A DNA stretch of 64,000 nt from an uncultured Eubacteriales bacterium (GTDB taxonomy: Bacteria > Bacillota > Clostridia > Oscillospirales > Acutalibacteraceae): the NCBI GenBank assembly GCA_910584745.1, contig CAJUDG010000010.1, positions 62,001 through 126,000 on the forward strand. Reading direction: 5' to 3'. Position 1 is the first letter of the stretch, and every line of letters begins with the position of its first letter. The translations under genes were made by a program, and so were the position numbers. The notes beneath the pieces are model-generated. The model saw only the letters and a program-made list of their open reading frames with translations. It ran no database searches and was not told the DNA's origin. Shown here piece by piece: positions 52,363 through 59,986 of this stretch.

Positions 52363-52895
52363 AAAGGTTTGCCGCGGCCCTTTGCAATATTTTAGGCATT
52401 TTGATATTGGCGGCGGTGTTGGGCTCAAGCCTGCTGCTGACCGTACCGAAGATATTCGGGTATGAGATATATAATGTCATCAGCGGGAGCATGGAGCCGG
52501 AAATACCGGTTGGAAGCCTGATACTTGTGGCGCCGGCACAGCCGGAGTCGATTATTGAGGGCGATATTATCGCCTTTGAGAGTGCGGATTCTGTAGTGAC
52601 CCACCGTGTTGTGGAGAACAAAAAGCTGGAGGGCGAGCTGATAACCAAGGGCGACGCCAATGAGAAGGAAGATATCAAGCCTGTGCCATATGCGAACCTT
52701 ATCGGCAGGGTGGAGCGGCACGTTCCGTATATGGGACAGTATATGGTCATATATACCACCAACGTGGGTAAGATATATATGATATGCTTTGCGGCCTGCG
52801 GAGCTATGCTAAACGTTCTTGCGGGGCGTCTTAGGGACCGAGCCAAAAAGGGTGGAAAGGGTTCTAAATGGGAAAGAGAGTCAGAGCAATTATAA
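52359..52895 (+). CDS. SipW-type (ER/archaeal-like) signal peptidase
   Basis: 178 residues. Catalytic Ser44 in VISGSMEPEIP and His82 in VTHRVV, with Asp99 in TKGDANEKED. The Ser-His-Asp arrangement instead of Ser-Lys identifies the SipW/Sec11 type. In Bacillus SipW processes TasA and TapA for biofilm fibres. Here it should process the products of the 49274 and 49780 genes. It overlaps both neighbours (4 bases upstream, 28 bases downstream). Confidence 0.9.
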   Translation: MKRFAAALCNILGILILAAVLGSSLLLTVPKIFGYEIYNVISGSMEPEIPVGSLILVAPAQPESIIEGDIIAFESADSVVTHRVVENKKLEGELITKGDANEKEDIKPVPYANLIGRVERHVPYMGQYMVIYTTNVGKIYMICFAACGAMLNVLAGRLRDRAKKGGKGSKWERESEQL

Positions 52896-53656
52896 TGATT
52901 GCGGCACTACTGGTGTTTCTTGGTTCCGGCGCCGCAGTGTTTACTATTCGCGGGACATACAAGGCCAGCAGGCAGGGCTATGCCGACGCCGCATCTGAAT
53001 ATACCCGGAGATCCGATGTCGAGAGCATAACGGTTTCAGGTCAGGAGGGAGATGGTCAGGCAGATGCAGGTGAAACCGGGAAATCGCCTATTACGGTGGA
53101 TTTCGGGCGGTTGCAGGAGGACAACCCACAGGTGGTGGCATGGCTGTACTGTCCAGATACGTCTATCGACTACCCTGTGACCCAGGGCAGCGACAATGAA
53201 TTTTACCTGCACCACTCCTATACTGGTGCCGAGGATCAGAGCGGCGCCATATTTGTTGACGCGCAGTGTTCCCCGGGGTTTGTGGACGCAAACTCCATAA
53301 TCTATGGACACAGTATGATGGATGGCTCTATGTTCGGTGGGCTGGAGGCCTGGGAAAAGCAGGAGTATTATGACGAGCACCCGGTGATGTGGCTTTTGAC
53401 GCCGCAGGCAGACTATAAGGTGAAGCTGTTTAGCGGCTACACAACTTCGGCTTATTCGGACACATATACCATTTTTCGGGGGCCCGGCAGTGATTTTTCG
53501 GACTATATCGCCCAGTGCCTGGCCCAGTCGGATTTTGCCGCCGCGGATAAGCCAAGTGGGGACGGCCAGTATGTGGTGCTCTCCACCTGCGCCTATGATT
53601 TTGATGAAGCGAGATATGTACTGCATGGCAGGCTGGAGCTGGTAGGTACGCGGTAA
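52868..53656 (+). CDS. Class B sortase
   Basis: 262 residues with one N-terminal membrane helix (about 7-26). It has the class B opening VAWLYCPDTSIDYPVTQGSDNEFYL (split over about 95-119), His in IYGHSMMDGSMF (about 148), Cys in LSTCAYDF (about 241) and Arg in ARYVLHGRL. The start lies 28 bases inside sipW, so the two are coupled. It probably anchors the VRTGD protein at 50596 or assembles the SipW-dependent fibre. Confidence 0.92.
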   Translation: MGKRVRAIIMIAALLVFLGSGAAVFTIRGTYKASRQGYADAASEYTRRSDVESITVSGQEGDGQADAGETGKSPITVDFGRLQEDNPQVVAWLYCPDTSIDYPVTQGSDNEFYLHHSYTGAEDQSGAIFVDAQCSPGFVDANSIIYGHSMMDGSMFGGLEAWEKQEYYDEHPVMWLLTPQADYKVKLFSGYTTSAYSDTYTIFRGPGSDFSDYIAQCLAQSDFAAADKPSGDGQYVVLSTCAYDFDEARYVLHGRLELVGTR

Positions 53657-53667
53657 GGGGGCGTTTC

Positions 53668-54642
53668 ATGGCACGAATAAAAAAACTATTGTATGTTGTG
53701 CTTGCGCTGCTATGTTTGGGGGGCTGTATGGTTGCCCACACGGATATACCGTTGGAGGACGATCCACCCACTGTTACCGAAACAGAGCAGATCGCTCCCA
53801 GTAAGCAGCCGGCCGCAGATGAGCCGAAATTTACGCCGTATCAGGCCCCGGAGTTTGCCAGGGCCAATTTTGACCCTGATTCCGCCCAGGGAGAGAATGG
53901 GGTCTTGATAGACCTTTCGGGGGTCAGTATGGGGTATGTGGCCGTGTCGGCTGAAAGCGACGCCCGCATGAAGCTTCGGGTGCAGATGGACGAGCAGATA
54001 TATGACTACGACCTGCCTTCGGATGGTACGCCTACAGTCTATCCCTTGCAGTGCGGGGATGGAACCTATATTTTCCGCGCTCTGACGAACACTGTGGGCA
54101 CAAAGTATGCTGAAGCTTACTCCGCTGAGGCACAGGTGCAGCTTAAGGACGAGTTTCAGCCATTTCTGCGTCCAAGCCTATATTCGGATTATGATGAGGA
54201 TTCCAAGTGCGTGGAGGTGGCCGCGGAGCTTGCGGCACAGCAGCCGGACGCTCTGGGGGTTGTAGATGCGGTTTTTAAGTATATTTGCGAGAATGTGACC
54301 TATGACAAAGAGAAAGCGCTTTCTGTCAAAAAAGGGTATCTGCCTGTTCCTGACGAGACTCTGTCTACTGGTAAGGGGATATGTATGGACTACGCCAGCC
54401 TGGCTGCCGCAATGCTGCGCAGCCAGGGCATACCCACTAAGATAGTATTTGGCTATGTGCAGCCGGATGATCTGTACCATGCCTGGAATATGTTTTATAC
54501 CGAGGAGAGCGGATGGGTAACGGTGGGCTATGAGGTTGAGTCGAACAGCTGGAGTCGTCTTGACCTGACTTTTTCGGCCAATGGGGCCGGTTCGGAGTTT
54601 ATTGGGGACGGGACCAATTATACTGACGTGCAATTATACTGA
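53668..54642 (+). CDS. Transglutaminase-fold lipoprotein
   Basis: 324 residues. Lipobox CLGGC gives an acceptor Cys near 20. Residues about 30-65 are a disordered linker. The C-terminal domain has the transglutaminase-like triad: Cys in GKGICMDYASLAAAMLRSQG (about 250), His in YHAWNMF and Asp in RLDLTF. Such proteins can be proteases or crosslinkers; near sortases a role in fibre processing is plausible. Its last codons lie in a 16-bp tandem duplication that supplies the stop codon. Confidence 0.82.
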   Translation: MARIKKLLYVVLALLCLGGCMVAHTDIPLEDDPPTVTETEQIAPSKQPAADEPKFTPYQAPEFARANFDPDSAQGENGVLIDLSGVSMGYVAVSAESDARMKLRVQMDEQIYDYDLPSDGTPTVYPLQCGDGTYIFRALTNTVGTKYAEAYSAEAQVQLKDEFQPFLRPSLYSDYDEDSKCVEVAAELAAQQPDALGVVDAVFKYICENVTYDKEKALSVKKGYLPVPDETLSTGKGICMDYASLAAAMLRSQGIPTKIVFGYVQPDDLYHAWNMFYTEESGWVTVGYEVESNSWSRLDLTFSANGAGSEFIGDGTNYTDVQLY

Positions 54643-54645
54643 CGT
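54615..54645 (+). repeat. 16-bp tandem duplication at the end of the transglutaminase gene
   Basis: CAATTATACTGACGT occurs at 54615-54629 and 54631-54645 (16-base period). The TGA stop of the lipoprotein gene lies in the second copy. Removal of one copy would fuse the lipoprotein frame to the PilC-like frame starting at 54674, without an intervening stop. Confidence 0.9.
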
Positions 54646-54673
54646 ATATTTTATATTGAAAGCTGGTGGCTAT

Positions 54674-55726
54674 ATGGCAAAAAAGAGGGGGAAAAGGCTG
54701 GACGCCCTGGGGGTCAGCGCGTTCTGCGAGAGTATGGCTCTGATGACCCAGTCGGGAATACAGCCGGACGAGGCGGTGGAGCTTCTGCGGCACAGCGACG
54801 GCAAGGGCGGCGTTCTGGATTACGCCTTGTCCGCTATGCAGGCGGAGCTGGACCTGGGTCATAAGCTGGCGGAGGCTATGGAGACCTGCGGGGCGTTCCC
54901 GCCGTATGCGGTGAAGATGATTGCCGTGGGCGAGGACTCGGGCCGCCTTGAGGCGGTTTTGTTCCGCTTGAGCAGATATTATCTTGACGAGGAAACCATG
55001 GAGGATAAGCTGCGCAGCGCTGTTACATATCCGGCGGTGATGCTGGTTATGATAATCGCGGTGCTGGCGCTTATGCTGGCCATGGTCCTTCCTGCGTTTA
55101 CGCGGGTCTATGAGCGCATGACGGGCAGCCTTGCGGCCTCGTCCTACCGATATATCAACTGGGCCTATGGCTTCTGCTGGGTGGCCCTGGGAGTAATGCT
55201 ACTGATGGCCCTAGCGCTGCTTATCGGCCGTCTGGTCTGGAAAAGCAGCCGCCGTCCGGCCCTTGAGGGGCTGCTGGAAAAGCTGCCGCTGTGCGGAGAC
55301 ATACTGCGCGAGCTGGGGCTTTACAGGTTCATGGGCGCGTACACGACATATCTATCCAGTGGCACTTTGCAGGATGTGGCCATGGAGGAGAGCATTAAGA
55401 TGACCAACTGCAGGACGGTGGAGAAGAAGCTGCTGCGCTGTATGTCCCATTTGCAGGCCGGCCACAGCTTTGCCCACGCGGCCTATGACGAGGGGCTGTT
55501 CGAGCCGGTGTATGGCCGTATGCTGCTGGCCGGAGAGCGCAGCGGCAGGTCTGAGTTGGTGCTGTGGAGGCTGACGGACCTTCTGGAGGAGCACTGTACC
55601 ACCCTGACCGACCGGCTGGTGGGCATTGTGGATCCACTGCTCTCGGGTGTGTTGCTGCTGACGGTGGGGGTGTCCCTTTTAAGCGTTATGCTCCCGCTTT
55701 TGGGCATAATGAACTCCATAGGATAG
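54674..55726 (+). CDS. PilC/GspF-type membrane platform protein
   Basis: 350 residues of the T2SS F family: two repeats of a cytosolic helical bundle plus membrane helices (about 120-145, 170-195, 320-345). Hallmarks: FCESMALMTQSGIQPDEAVELL, AVGEDSGRLEAVLFRLS, VTYPAVMLVMII and the second-half LLAGERSGRSELVLWRL. It would be the inner-membrane platform of a type IV pilus-like machine. The open frame begins upstream, but the ATG at 54674 gives the normal N-terminus. It is the first gene of the T4P-like unit. Confidence 0.9.
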   Translation: MAKKRGKRLDALGVSAFCESMALMTQSGIQPDEAVELLRHSDGKGGVLDYALSAMQAELDLGHKLAEAMETCGAFPPYAVKMIAVGEDSGRLEAVLFRLSRYYLDEETMEDKLRSAVTYPAVMLVMIIAVLALMLAMVLPAFTRVYERMTGSLAASSYRYINWAYGFCWVALGVMLLMALALLIGRLVWKSSRRPALEGLLEKLPLCGDILRELGLYRFMGAYTTYLSSGTLQDVAMEESIKMTNCRTVEKKLLRCMSHLQAGHSFAHAAYDEGLFEPVYGRMLLAGERSGRSELVLWRLTDLLEEHCTTLTDRLVGIVDPLLSGVLLLTVGVSLLSVMLPLLGIMNSIG

Positions 55727-55735
55727 GGGCGCGGC

Positions 55736-56053
55736 ATGTATACTGATAAGAAGCGTAAACGCTGGCCGCTGGCATTGGCGGCAATACTTACAGCCGCCAT
55801 TTTGGTCTATGGCTTCTGGATGTTCGCGGGGGGCTCCCGGCGCAATGCCAAGGAGGAGGGGGCCGTCGCCCTTAGGGCCGCCATACAGAACTGCGCCCAG
55901 CAGTGCTATGTGGTGGAGGGCGTGTACCCGTCGGAGCTCTCATACATGGAGGAGCATTATGGCCTGCAAGTCAATCATGATGATTACTACGTGACATATG
56001 AGGTGTTTGCCTCTAACCTGCCGCCGGAAGTGGCGGTAGTCAGTAAACCCTAG
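55736..56053 (+). CDS. Small pseudopilin-like membrane protein
   Basis: 105 residues. Basic N-terminus, one membrane helix (about 12-30, LALAAILTAAILVYGFWMF), then a short extracytoplasmic part with ALRAAIQNCAQQCYVVEGVYP, which recalls the N-terminal helix and GxYP turn of pseudopilins. There is no GFTLxE prepilin motif. It lies 9 bases after the platform gene and is probably a structural component; assignment is by position and layout. Confidence 0.55.
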   Translation: MYTDKKRKRWPLALAAILTAAILVYGFWMFAGGSRRNAKEEGAVALRAAIQNCAQQCYVVEGVYPSELSYMEEHYGLQVNHDDYYVTYEVFASNLPPEVAVVSKP

Positions 56054-56071
56054 GGTTTGGGGGCGGTAATA

Positions 56072-56536
56072 TTGAAAAAAAAACATGCGCCTGTGATGTT
56101 TTCCACATTGGCAGTGGAAGGGCTGTTCCTTTTGGGATTCCTGTTTCTCACCATGTTCGGTGCGGGTATCTATCGCGGGACTGCCGGGACTCAGGAGGAT
56201 AACGGCCGAAACCGGCTGCTGCTGAGCTATTTTTCAACCTGTGCTAAGAATTCCGACACAGATGGCGCGGTTACTTTATATGAGGATGCGGCAGGACAGG
56301 TGCTTAGCTTTGCAGATGCCGGGAGCGGTTATGCTGTGAGAGTGTACCGGCAGGAGGGGAAGCTGCTGGAGGATTACGCACCGGAGGGGTCGCCGCTGGC
56401 TCCGGGAGGAGCTACGGTCATTGGTGAGACAGAGATTTTCCAGGTGGACAGGATAGGTAAGCGCACATTCCGTGTGACTACGGATGCGGGAAGCGTGGAT
56501 TTTACCCTGAGAGCGGGGGCAGAGTATGAGAGATAA
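56072..56536 (+). CDS. DUF4860-type pilin-like protein
   Basis: 154 residues, TTG start at 56072 after GGGGGCGG (a further TTG 15 bases upstream is in frame). The N-terminus KKKHAPVMFSTLAVEGLFLL has a single hydrophobic helix with Glu after its first turn, as in pilin-like DUF4860 proteins. A beta-rich end follows. It overlaps the next gene by 11 bases. Likely a minor pilin; family recall is moderate. Confidence 0.6.
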   Translation: MKKKHAPVMFSTLAVEGLFLLGFLFLTMFGAGIYRGTAGTQEDNGRNRLLLSYFSTCAKNSDTDGAVTLYEDAAGQVLSFADAGSGYAVRVYRQEGKLLEDYAPEGSPLAPGGATVIGETEIFQVDRIGKRTFRVTTDAGSVDFTLRAGAEYER

Positions 56537-56948
56537 GCACAGAATCACGGTGTTTTACATAGAGATGCTCCTGCTGGTGGCGGTGTTTACCGGGGTCATC
56601 ATGGTCCTTTCCGGCGTGTTTGCCACGGCCAAGGAGCAGAGCTCTGAGGCCAGAGCGCTGAATGGTGCAGTGCGGCTTGCCGAAAATGCTGCTGAGATAG
56701 TGGCAGGGACCGATGACCACAGCGAGATGGTGGACCTGCTGGGGGGAGATAACAGCGCGGCGTGCCATCTGGAATTAAAGAAGCTGCTGGCAAGGTATAA
56801 CAGCGATATGGAGCCGGACCCGGACGGCGGGTTCCTGGTCGTGGTGGCCTGGGAGGAGAAGGATGGGCTGGTGAACTACTATATCACTGTCACCTGGCAG
56901 GACGGCGAGCCGGTCTATAAGCTGGAGACCTCTGTATTCTATGAGTGA
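56526..56948 (+). CDS. Type IV pilin-like protein
   Basis: 140 residues. MRDKHRITVFYIEMLLLVAVFTGVI has a short basic leader and a hydrophobic helix with an early Glu (position 13), resembling a prepilin helix with Glu5, but the Gly-Phe cleavage pair is missing (VFYIE). The rest is alpha/beta (YYITVTWQDGEPVYKLET). Starts inside the preceding gene. Confidence 0.6.
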   Translation: MRDKHRITVFYIEMLLLVAVFTGVIMVLSGVFATAKEQSSEARALNGAVRLAENAAEIVAGTDDHSEMVDLLGGDNSAACHLELKKLLARYNSDMEPDPDGGFLVVVAWEEKDGLVNYYITVTWQDGEPVYKLETSVFYE

Positions 56949-56960
56949 AGGAGGAGCCCT

Positions 56961-57350
56961 GTGAAACAGATACATGTGCGGCTGGGCCCGCTGGCGCTGT
57001 TGTTGACGGTGATAGTGATCTGTATGACCGTGCTGGCCCTGCTTGCCGTGACCACTGCGAGAGGTGACCTAAGCATGGCCCGGAGATATGCAGAGTCAGT
57101 TGAGACGAGATATTCTCTGGAGGCCAAGGGCCAGGCTTTTTTATGTGAAGCAGCCCGGGATCCCGGATCGTTGGACCTTTTGGAGAGAGATGAAGACGGA
57201 ACACGGTGGAACGTGCTGTCTGAGAATGGCATGAGCCTGAGGATAGGATTGATTGGACAGGGCAAGAGTTTCCGAGTGGTCAGTTGGCAGCTGGTTCAGG
57301 AGAGCTGGGAGCCAAATGATGATATAGGCGGGCTATGGAGTGGTGAATAA
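56961..57350 (+). CDS. Small pilin-like membrane protein
   Basis: 129 residues, GTG start at 56961 behind GGAGGAG. One N-terminal helix (about 10-31, LALLLTVIVICMTVLALLAV), then ARRYAESVETRYSLEAKGQA, a helical stretch like the stalk of a pilin. No prepilin peptidase motif is visible. It is fourth of the small pilin-like genes between the platform and the ATPase. Confidence 0.55.
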   Translation: MKQIHVRLGPLALLLTVIVICMTVLALLAVTTARGDLSMARRYAESVETRYSLEAKGQAFLCEAARDPGSLDLLERDEDGTRWNVLSENGMSLRIGLIGQGKSFRVVSWQLVQESWEPNDDIGGLWSGE

Positions 57351-57395
57351 ACCTATAGATGGAGCTTACTATTTTTGAAAGGATAGATCATTAAG

Positions 57396-58454
57396 ATGGA
57401 TATTCAGAATATTTTGCGTCAGGCGACAGAGTGGAGCGCCTCTGATGTTTTCCTGGTGGCCGGGCTGCCGGTGACGCTAAAGTGCAAGGGTCATCAGCAG
57501 AGACTGGGGGAGGGCATTCTCATGCCGGAGCATACTCAGACGCTGATAGACCAGATATACCGTTTCATCGGACGTGACCAGACAATGCTCTCTCAGGGCA
57601 GGGACGACGATTTCTCCTTTGCCGTACGAGGCATGGGGCGCTTCAGAGTGAATGTGTTCAGACAGCGCGGGTCCATGGCGGCGGTGATAAGGCTTATACA
57701 GTTCGGCCTGCCGGATCCGGCCTTGCTGGGCATACCAGAGGAGGTATTGTCTCTTTCTGAGAATCAAAAGGGGCTGGTGCTGGTGACAGGAGCTGTGGGT
57801 ACAGGGAAATCAACCACCCTAGCGTGCATGATACAGCGTATAAACCAGAGCAGGGACTGCCATATCATCACCATGGAGGACCCAATAGAGTATGTATACC
57901 GCCACGAGCGGTCCATTGTAACTCAGCGCGAGATATCTATCGACGCCGTCAGCTATCCGGCGGCGCTGCGCTCGGCACTTCGGGAGAGCCCGGATGTTAT
58001 ACTGCTGGGGGAGATGCGTGACTACGACACAATTTCCGCGGCTATAACGGCCACAGAGACCGGCCTGCTGCTGTTCAGCACCCTTCATACCGGCAGTGCG
58101 GCCAACACCATCACCAGGATAATCGACGTGTTCCCGGCCGGCCAACAGCAGCAGGTAAAGATACAGCTGGCGCAGCTGTTAAAGGGAGTTGTGTGCCAGC
58201 AGCTTATACCGGACATAGAGGGCAGGCTTATCCCGGTATTTGAGATCATGAAGACCAATAACGCGATCCAGAACATGATACGCGAGGATAAGCTGCACCA
58301 GTTGGATTCAGTGATGATGTCCGGCGCCAATGAGGGCATGTGCACTATGGATGGCAGCCTTATGAAGCTTTACCAGCAGGGGAGGATCACCAGAGAGACC
58401 GCTATGGTGTATTGCATGAACTATGAAGTCATGGCGAAGCGTCTGGGGGTTTAG
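57396..58454 (+). CDS. PilT-type retraction/secretion ATPase
   Basis: 352 residues of the PilT/GspE superfamily. The N-terminal domain is PAS-like (SASDVFLVAGLPVTLKCKG). Walker A is GAVGTGKST (about 130-138), the Asp box is HIITMEDPIEYVY, Walker B is DVILLGEMRD and the His box is STLHTGSAANTITRIIDVFP. The GEMRD and LHT blocks match PilT rather than PilB. It is the only motor in the unit, so it would have to drive assembly as well, or a PilB is encoded elsewhere. Confidence 0.9.
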   Translation: MDIQNILRQATEWSASDVFLVAGLPVTLKCKGHQQRLGEGILMPEHTQTLIDQIYRFIGRDQTMLSQGRDDDFSFAVRGMGRFRVNVFRQRGSMAAVIRLIQFGLPDPALLGIPEEVLSLSENQKGLVLVTGAVGTGKSTTLACMIQRINQSRDCHIITMEDPIEYVYRHERSIVTQREISIDAVSYPAALRSALRESPDVILLGEMRDYDTISAAITATETGLLLFSTLHTGSAANTITRIIDVFPAGQQQQVKIQLAQLLKGVVCQQLIPDIEGRLIPVFEIMKTNNAIQNMIREDKLHQLDSVMMSGANEGMCTMDGSLMKLYQQGRITRETAMVYCMNYEVMAKRLGV

Positions 58455-58506
58455 TGTTAGGTGTTTTTGCAAAATTGTCATTAACTTTCCTTTCGTCATG
58501 TGATAT

Positions 58507-58525
58507 ACTTACAGTAGCAGTAAGT
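58507..58525 (+). promoter_or_regulatory. Dyad upstream of the solute-binding lipoprotein gene
   Basis: ACTTAC (58507-58512) and GTAAGT (58520-58525) flank 7 bases, just past a possible -10 TATACT (58504-58509) with TTAACT 17 bases upstream. It could be an operator. Confidence 0.3.
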
Positions 58526-58599
58526 AAGCCATCTAGTGCCTACACCCAGATGACGCCATAGGCTAAGTCGGCAATTTATTCTTTAGAAGGTGAGTATAC

Positions 58600-59868
58600 A
58601 TGAGAAAAAGCATTTTTATAGCCCTTGTTTCTCTGTTCCTGGCGATATTCCTGATTTCATGCGGCAGTAAAAATCAGGATGACCCCAGCCAGCCCAACCA
58701 ATCGGGCCAGACGGACAAATCAAGTCTGCCCCAGCTGTCCGTACTTGTAGACCTGCCAAGCGTAAACGGCGGCAGTGTTGATGACTTTTTCTCCTACGTT
58801 CCTGGAAACGGAAAGGACTTCCTGATCATAACCGAGACCCTGCCGCCAGAGGGTCAGGAGCGCAGCGCCGCCCTCACCAGGATTCGCACGGAGATACTGG
58901 CGGGAAAAGGCCCCGACGTGTTTATCTGCACCTGCTGGGTCCCCGGATTCGGTGAGGAAGGGCTTTTCAAGTTCCCGAACCAGGCCATGGAAAACAGGAT
59001 ATTCCTGCCGCTGGACGACTATATTTCTGGGGCCAAGTACATGGAGTGGGACCGTCTTTTGCCGGTTGTGATGGAGGCCGGGAGGGGCCGGGAGGGCCAG
59101 ATGCTTCTCCCGCTGGCTTATAGGTTTGACGTATTCCTTTTGGACAGAGGCAGATTCAGCTCAAGTGTTGAGTTTCCTGCGACATGGGATGAGCTGGCTG
59201 AAAGCGGAGACAAACTGGCCCGGTCACTGGCGGGGTATGTGACGCCTTATGATATGATGGGAGAATTGGCTGATTACGATAAGGACGTGCCCGCGTTTTC
59301 AGAAGACGATCTGTTTGAATATATGAAAAAGGTTCTAGACCATTTAAAGAAAGTCCAATCAGAATCTATTGTACCCATATTTTTGAATTTCTCGGACAGT
59401 AAATTCAATGGGCCCGACTATACCATGGATTTACTCAAAGGCCGGGAGTTCGACTTCTTCTCTACCTATAACAAGGACGGCGGCATCACGGCGGACATAA
59501 CCACTTTCGGGGGCATAAACCGCAACAGCACCCACCCAGATGAAGCGTTTACCGTGCTGGATTTCCTGCTCAACAGGGACGTCCAGAAGGGCTTTACCAT
59601 CTATTCCGCCATGCACAGCCTGCCCACGCATATGGACCTATACTCAAACGAGTACCCTGCCCATGGGCAGGCCATGAGCGAGGAGCATTTCGAGAGTTTC
59701 TCAAAACTGCGGGACCAGATAAATGTGGCAAAATTTTATACTCCGCTGGAGGGGGCCATGCTGGGAATAACCGCTGAGTTTGATTTTAAGAATGGGACAG
59801 AGGATGAGCTGAGGAAGATAGTACATAAGCACTATATGGAAATGTCGATGATGCTTGCTGAAAGCTGA
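58600..59868 (+). CDS. Extracellular solute-binding lipoprotein (family 1-like)
   Basis: 422 residues. Signal peptide with lipobox FLISC (acceptor Cys near 21). The substrate-binding fold of sugar-type proteins is seen in RTEILAGKGPDVFICTCW, LPLAYRFDVFLLDRGRF and STHPDEAFTVLDFLLN. No permease or ATPase genes adjoin it, so it may serve a distant transporter or act as a sensor. It has its own upstream region and a terminator downstream. Confidence 0.82.
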   Translation: MRKSIFIALVSLFLAIFLISCGSKNQDDPSQPNQSGQTDKSSLPQLSVLVDLPSVNGGSVDDFFSYVPGNGKDFLIITETLPPEGQERSAALTRIRTEILAGKGPDVFICTCWVPGFGEEGLFKFPNQAMENRIFLPLDDYISGAKYMEWDRLLPVVMEAGRGREGQMLLPLAYRFDVFLLDRGRFSSSVEFPATWDELAESGDKLARSLAGYVTPYDMMGELADYDKDVPAFSEDDLFEYMKKVLDHLKKVQSESIVPIFLNFSDSKFNGPDYTMDLLKGREFDFFSTYNKDGGITADITTFGGINRNSTHPDEAFTVLDFLLNRDVQKGFTIYSAMHSLPTHMDLYSNEYPAHGQAMSEEHFESFSKLRDQINVAKFYTPLEGAMLGITAEFDFKNGTEDELRKIVHKHYMEMSMMLAES

Positions 59869-59883
59869 CACTATATATTTTAG

Positions 59884-59915
59884 CGCCCCCTAGTTGAACT
59901 AGGGGGCCATTTTAA
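59884..59915 (+). terminator. Terminator of the solute-binding lipoprotein gene
   Basis: GCCCCCTAGTT pairs with AACTAGGGGGC around a short loop and is followed by CATTTTAA. Confidence 0.75.
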
Positions 59916-59925
59916 TGGGAAGTCC

Positions 59926-59953
59926 GCATATTTCACATCTGGCCGCATACATA
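59926..59953 (+). promoter_or_regulatory. Sigma-E-type promoter of the SPOCS-spoIVA operon
   Basis: GCATATT (59926-59932), 13 bases, CATACATA (59946-59953), close to the sigma-E pattern of KMATATT and CATACAHT. It lies 34 bases before the SPOCS start codon. SpoIVA is a mother-cell coat morphogen under sigma-E, so the match fits the genes it serves. Confidence 0.65.
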
Positions 59954-59986
59954 TTTGGTAAAGAAAGTTAAAGGAGAGGATGCTGT

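Noticed and set aside
53668..55726. Single frameshifted fusion gene (transglutaminase-PilC)
   Set aside because: Both parts have full-length domains, own starts and ribosome sites; the 16-bp duplication is noted as a finding, but two genes is the simpler reading.
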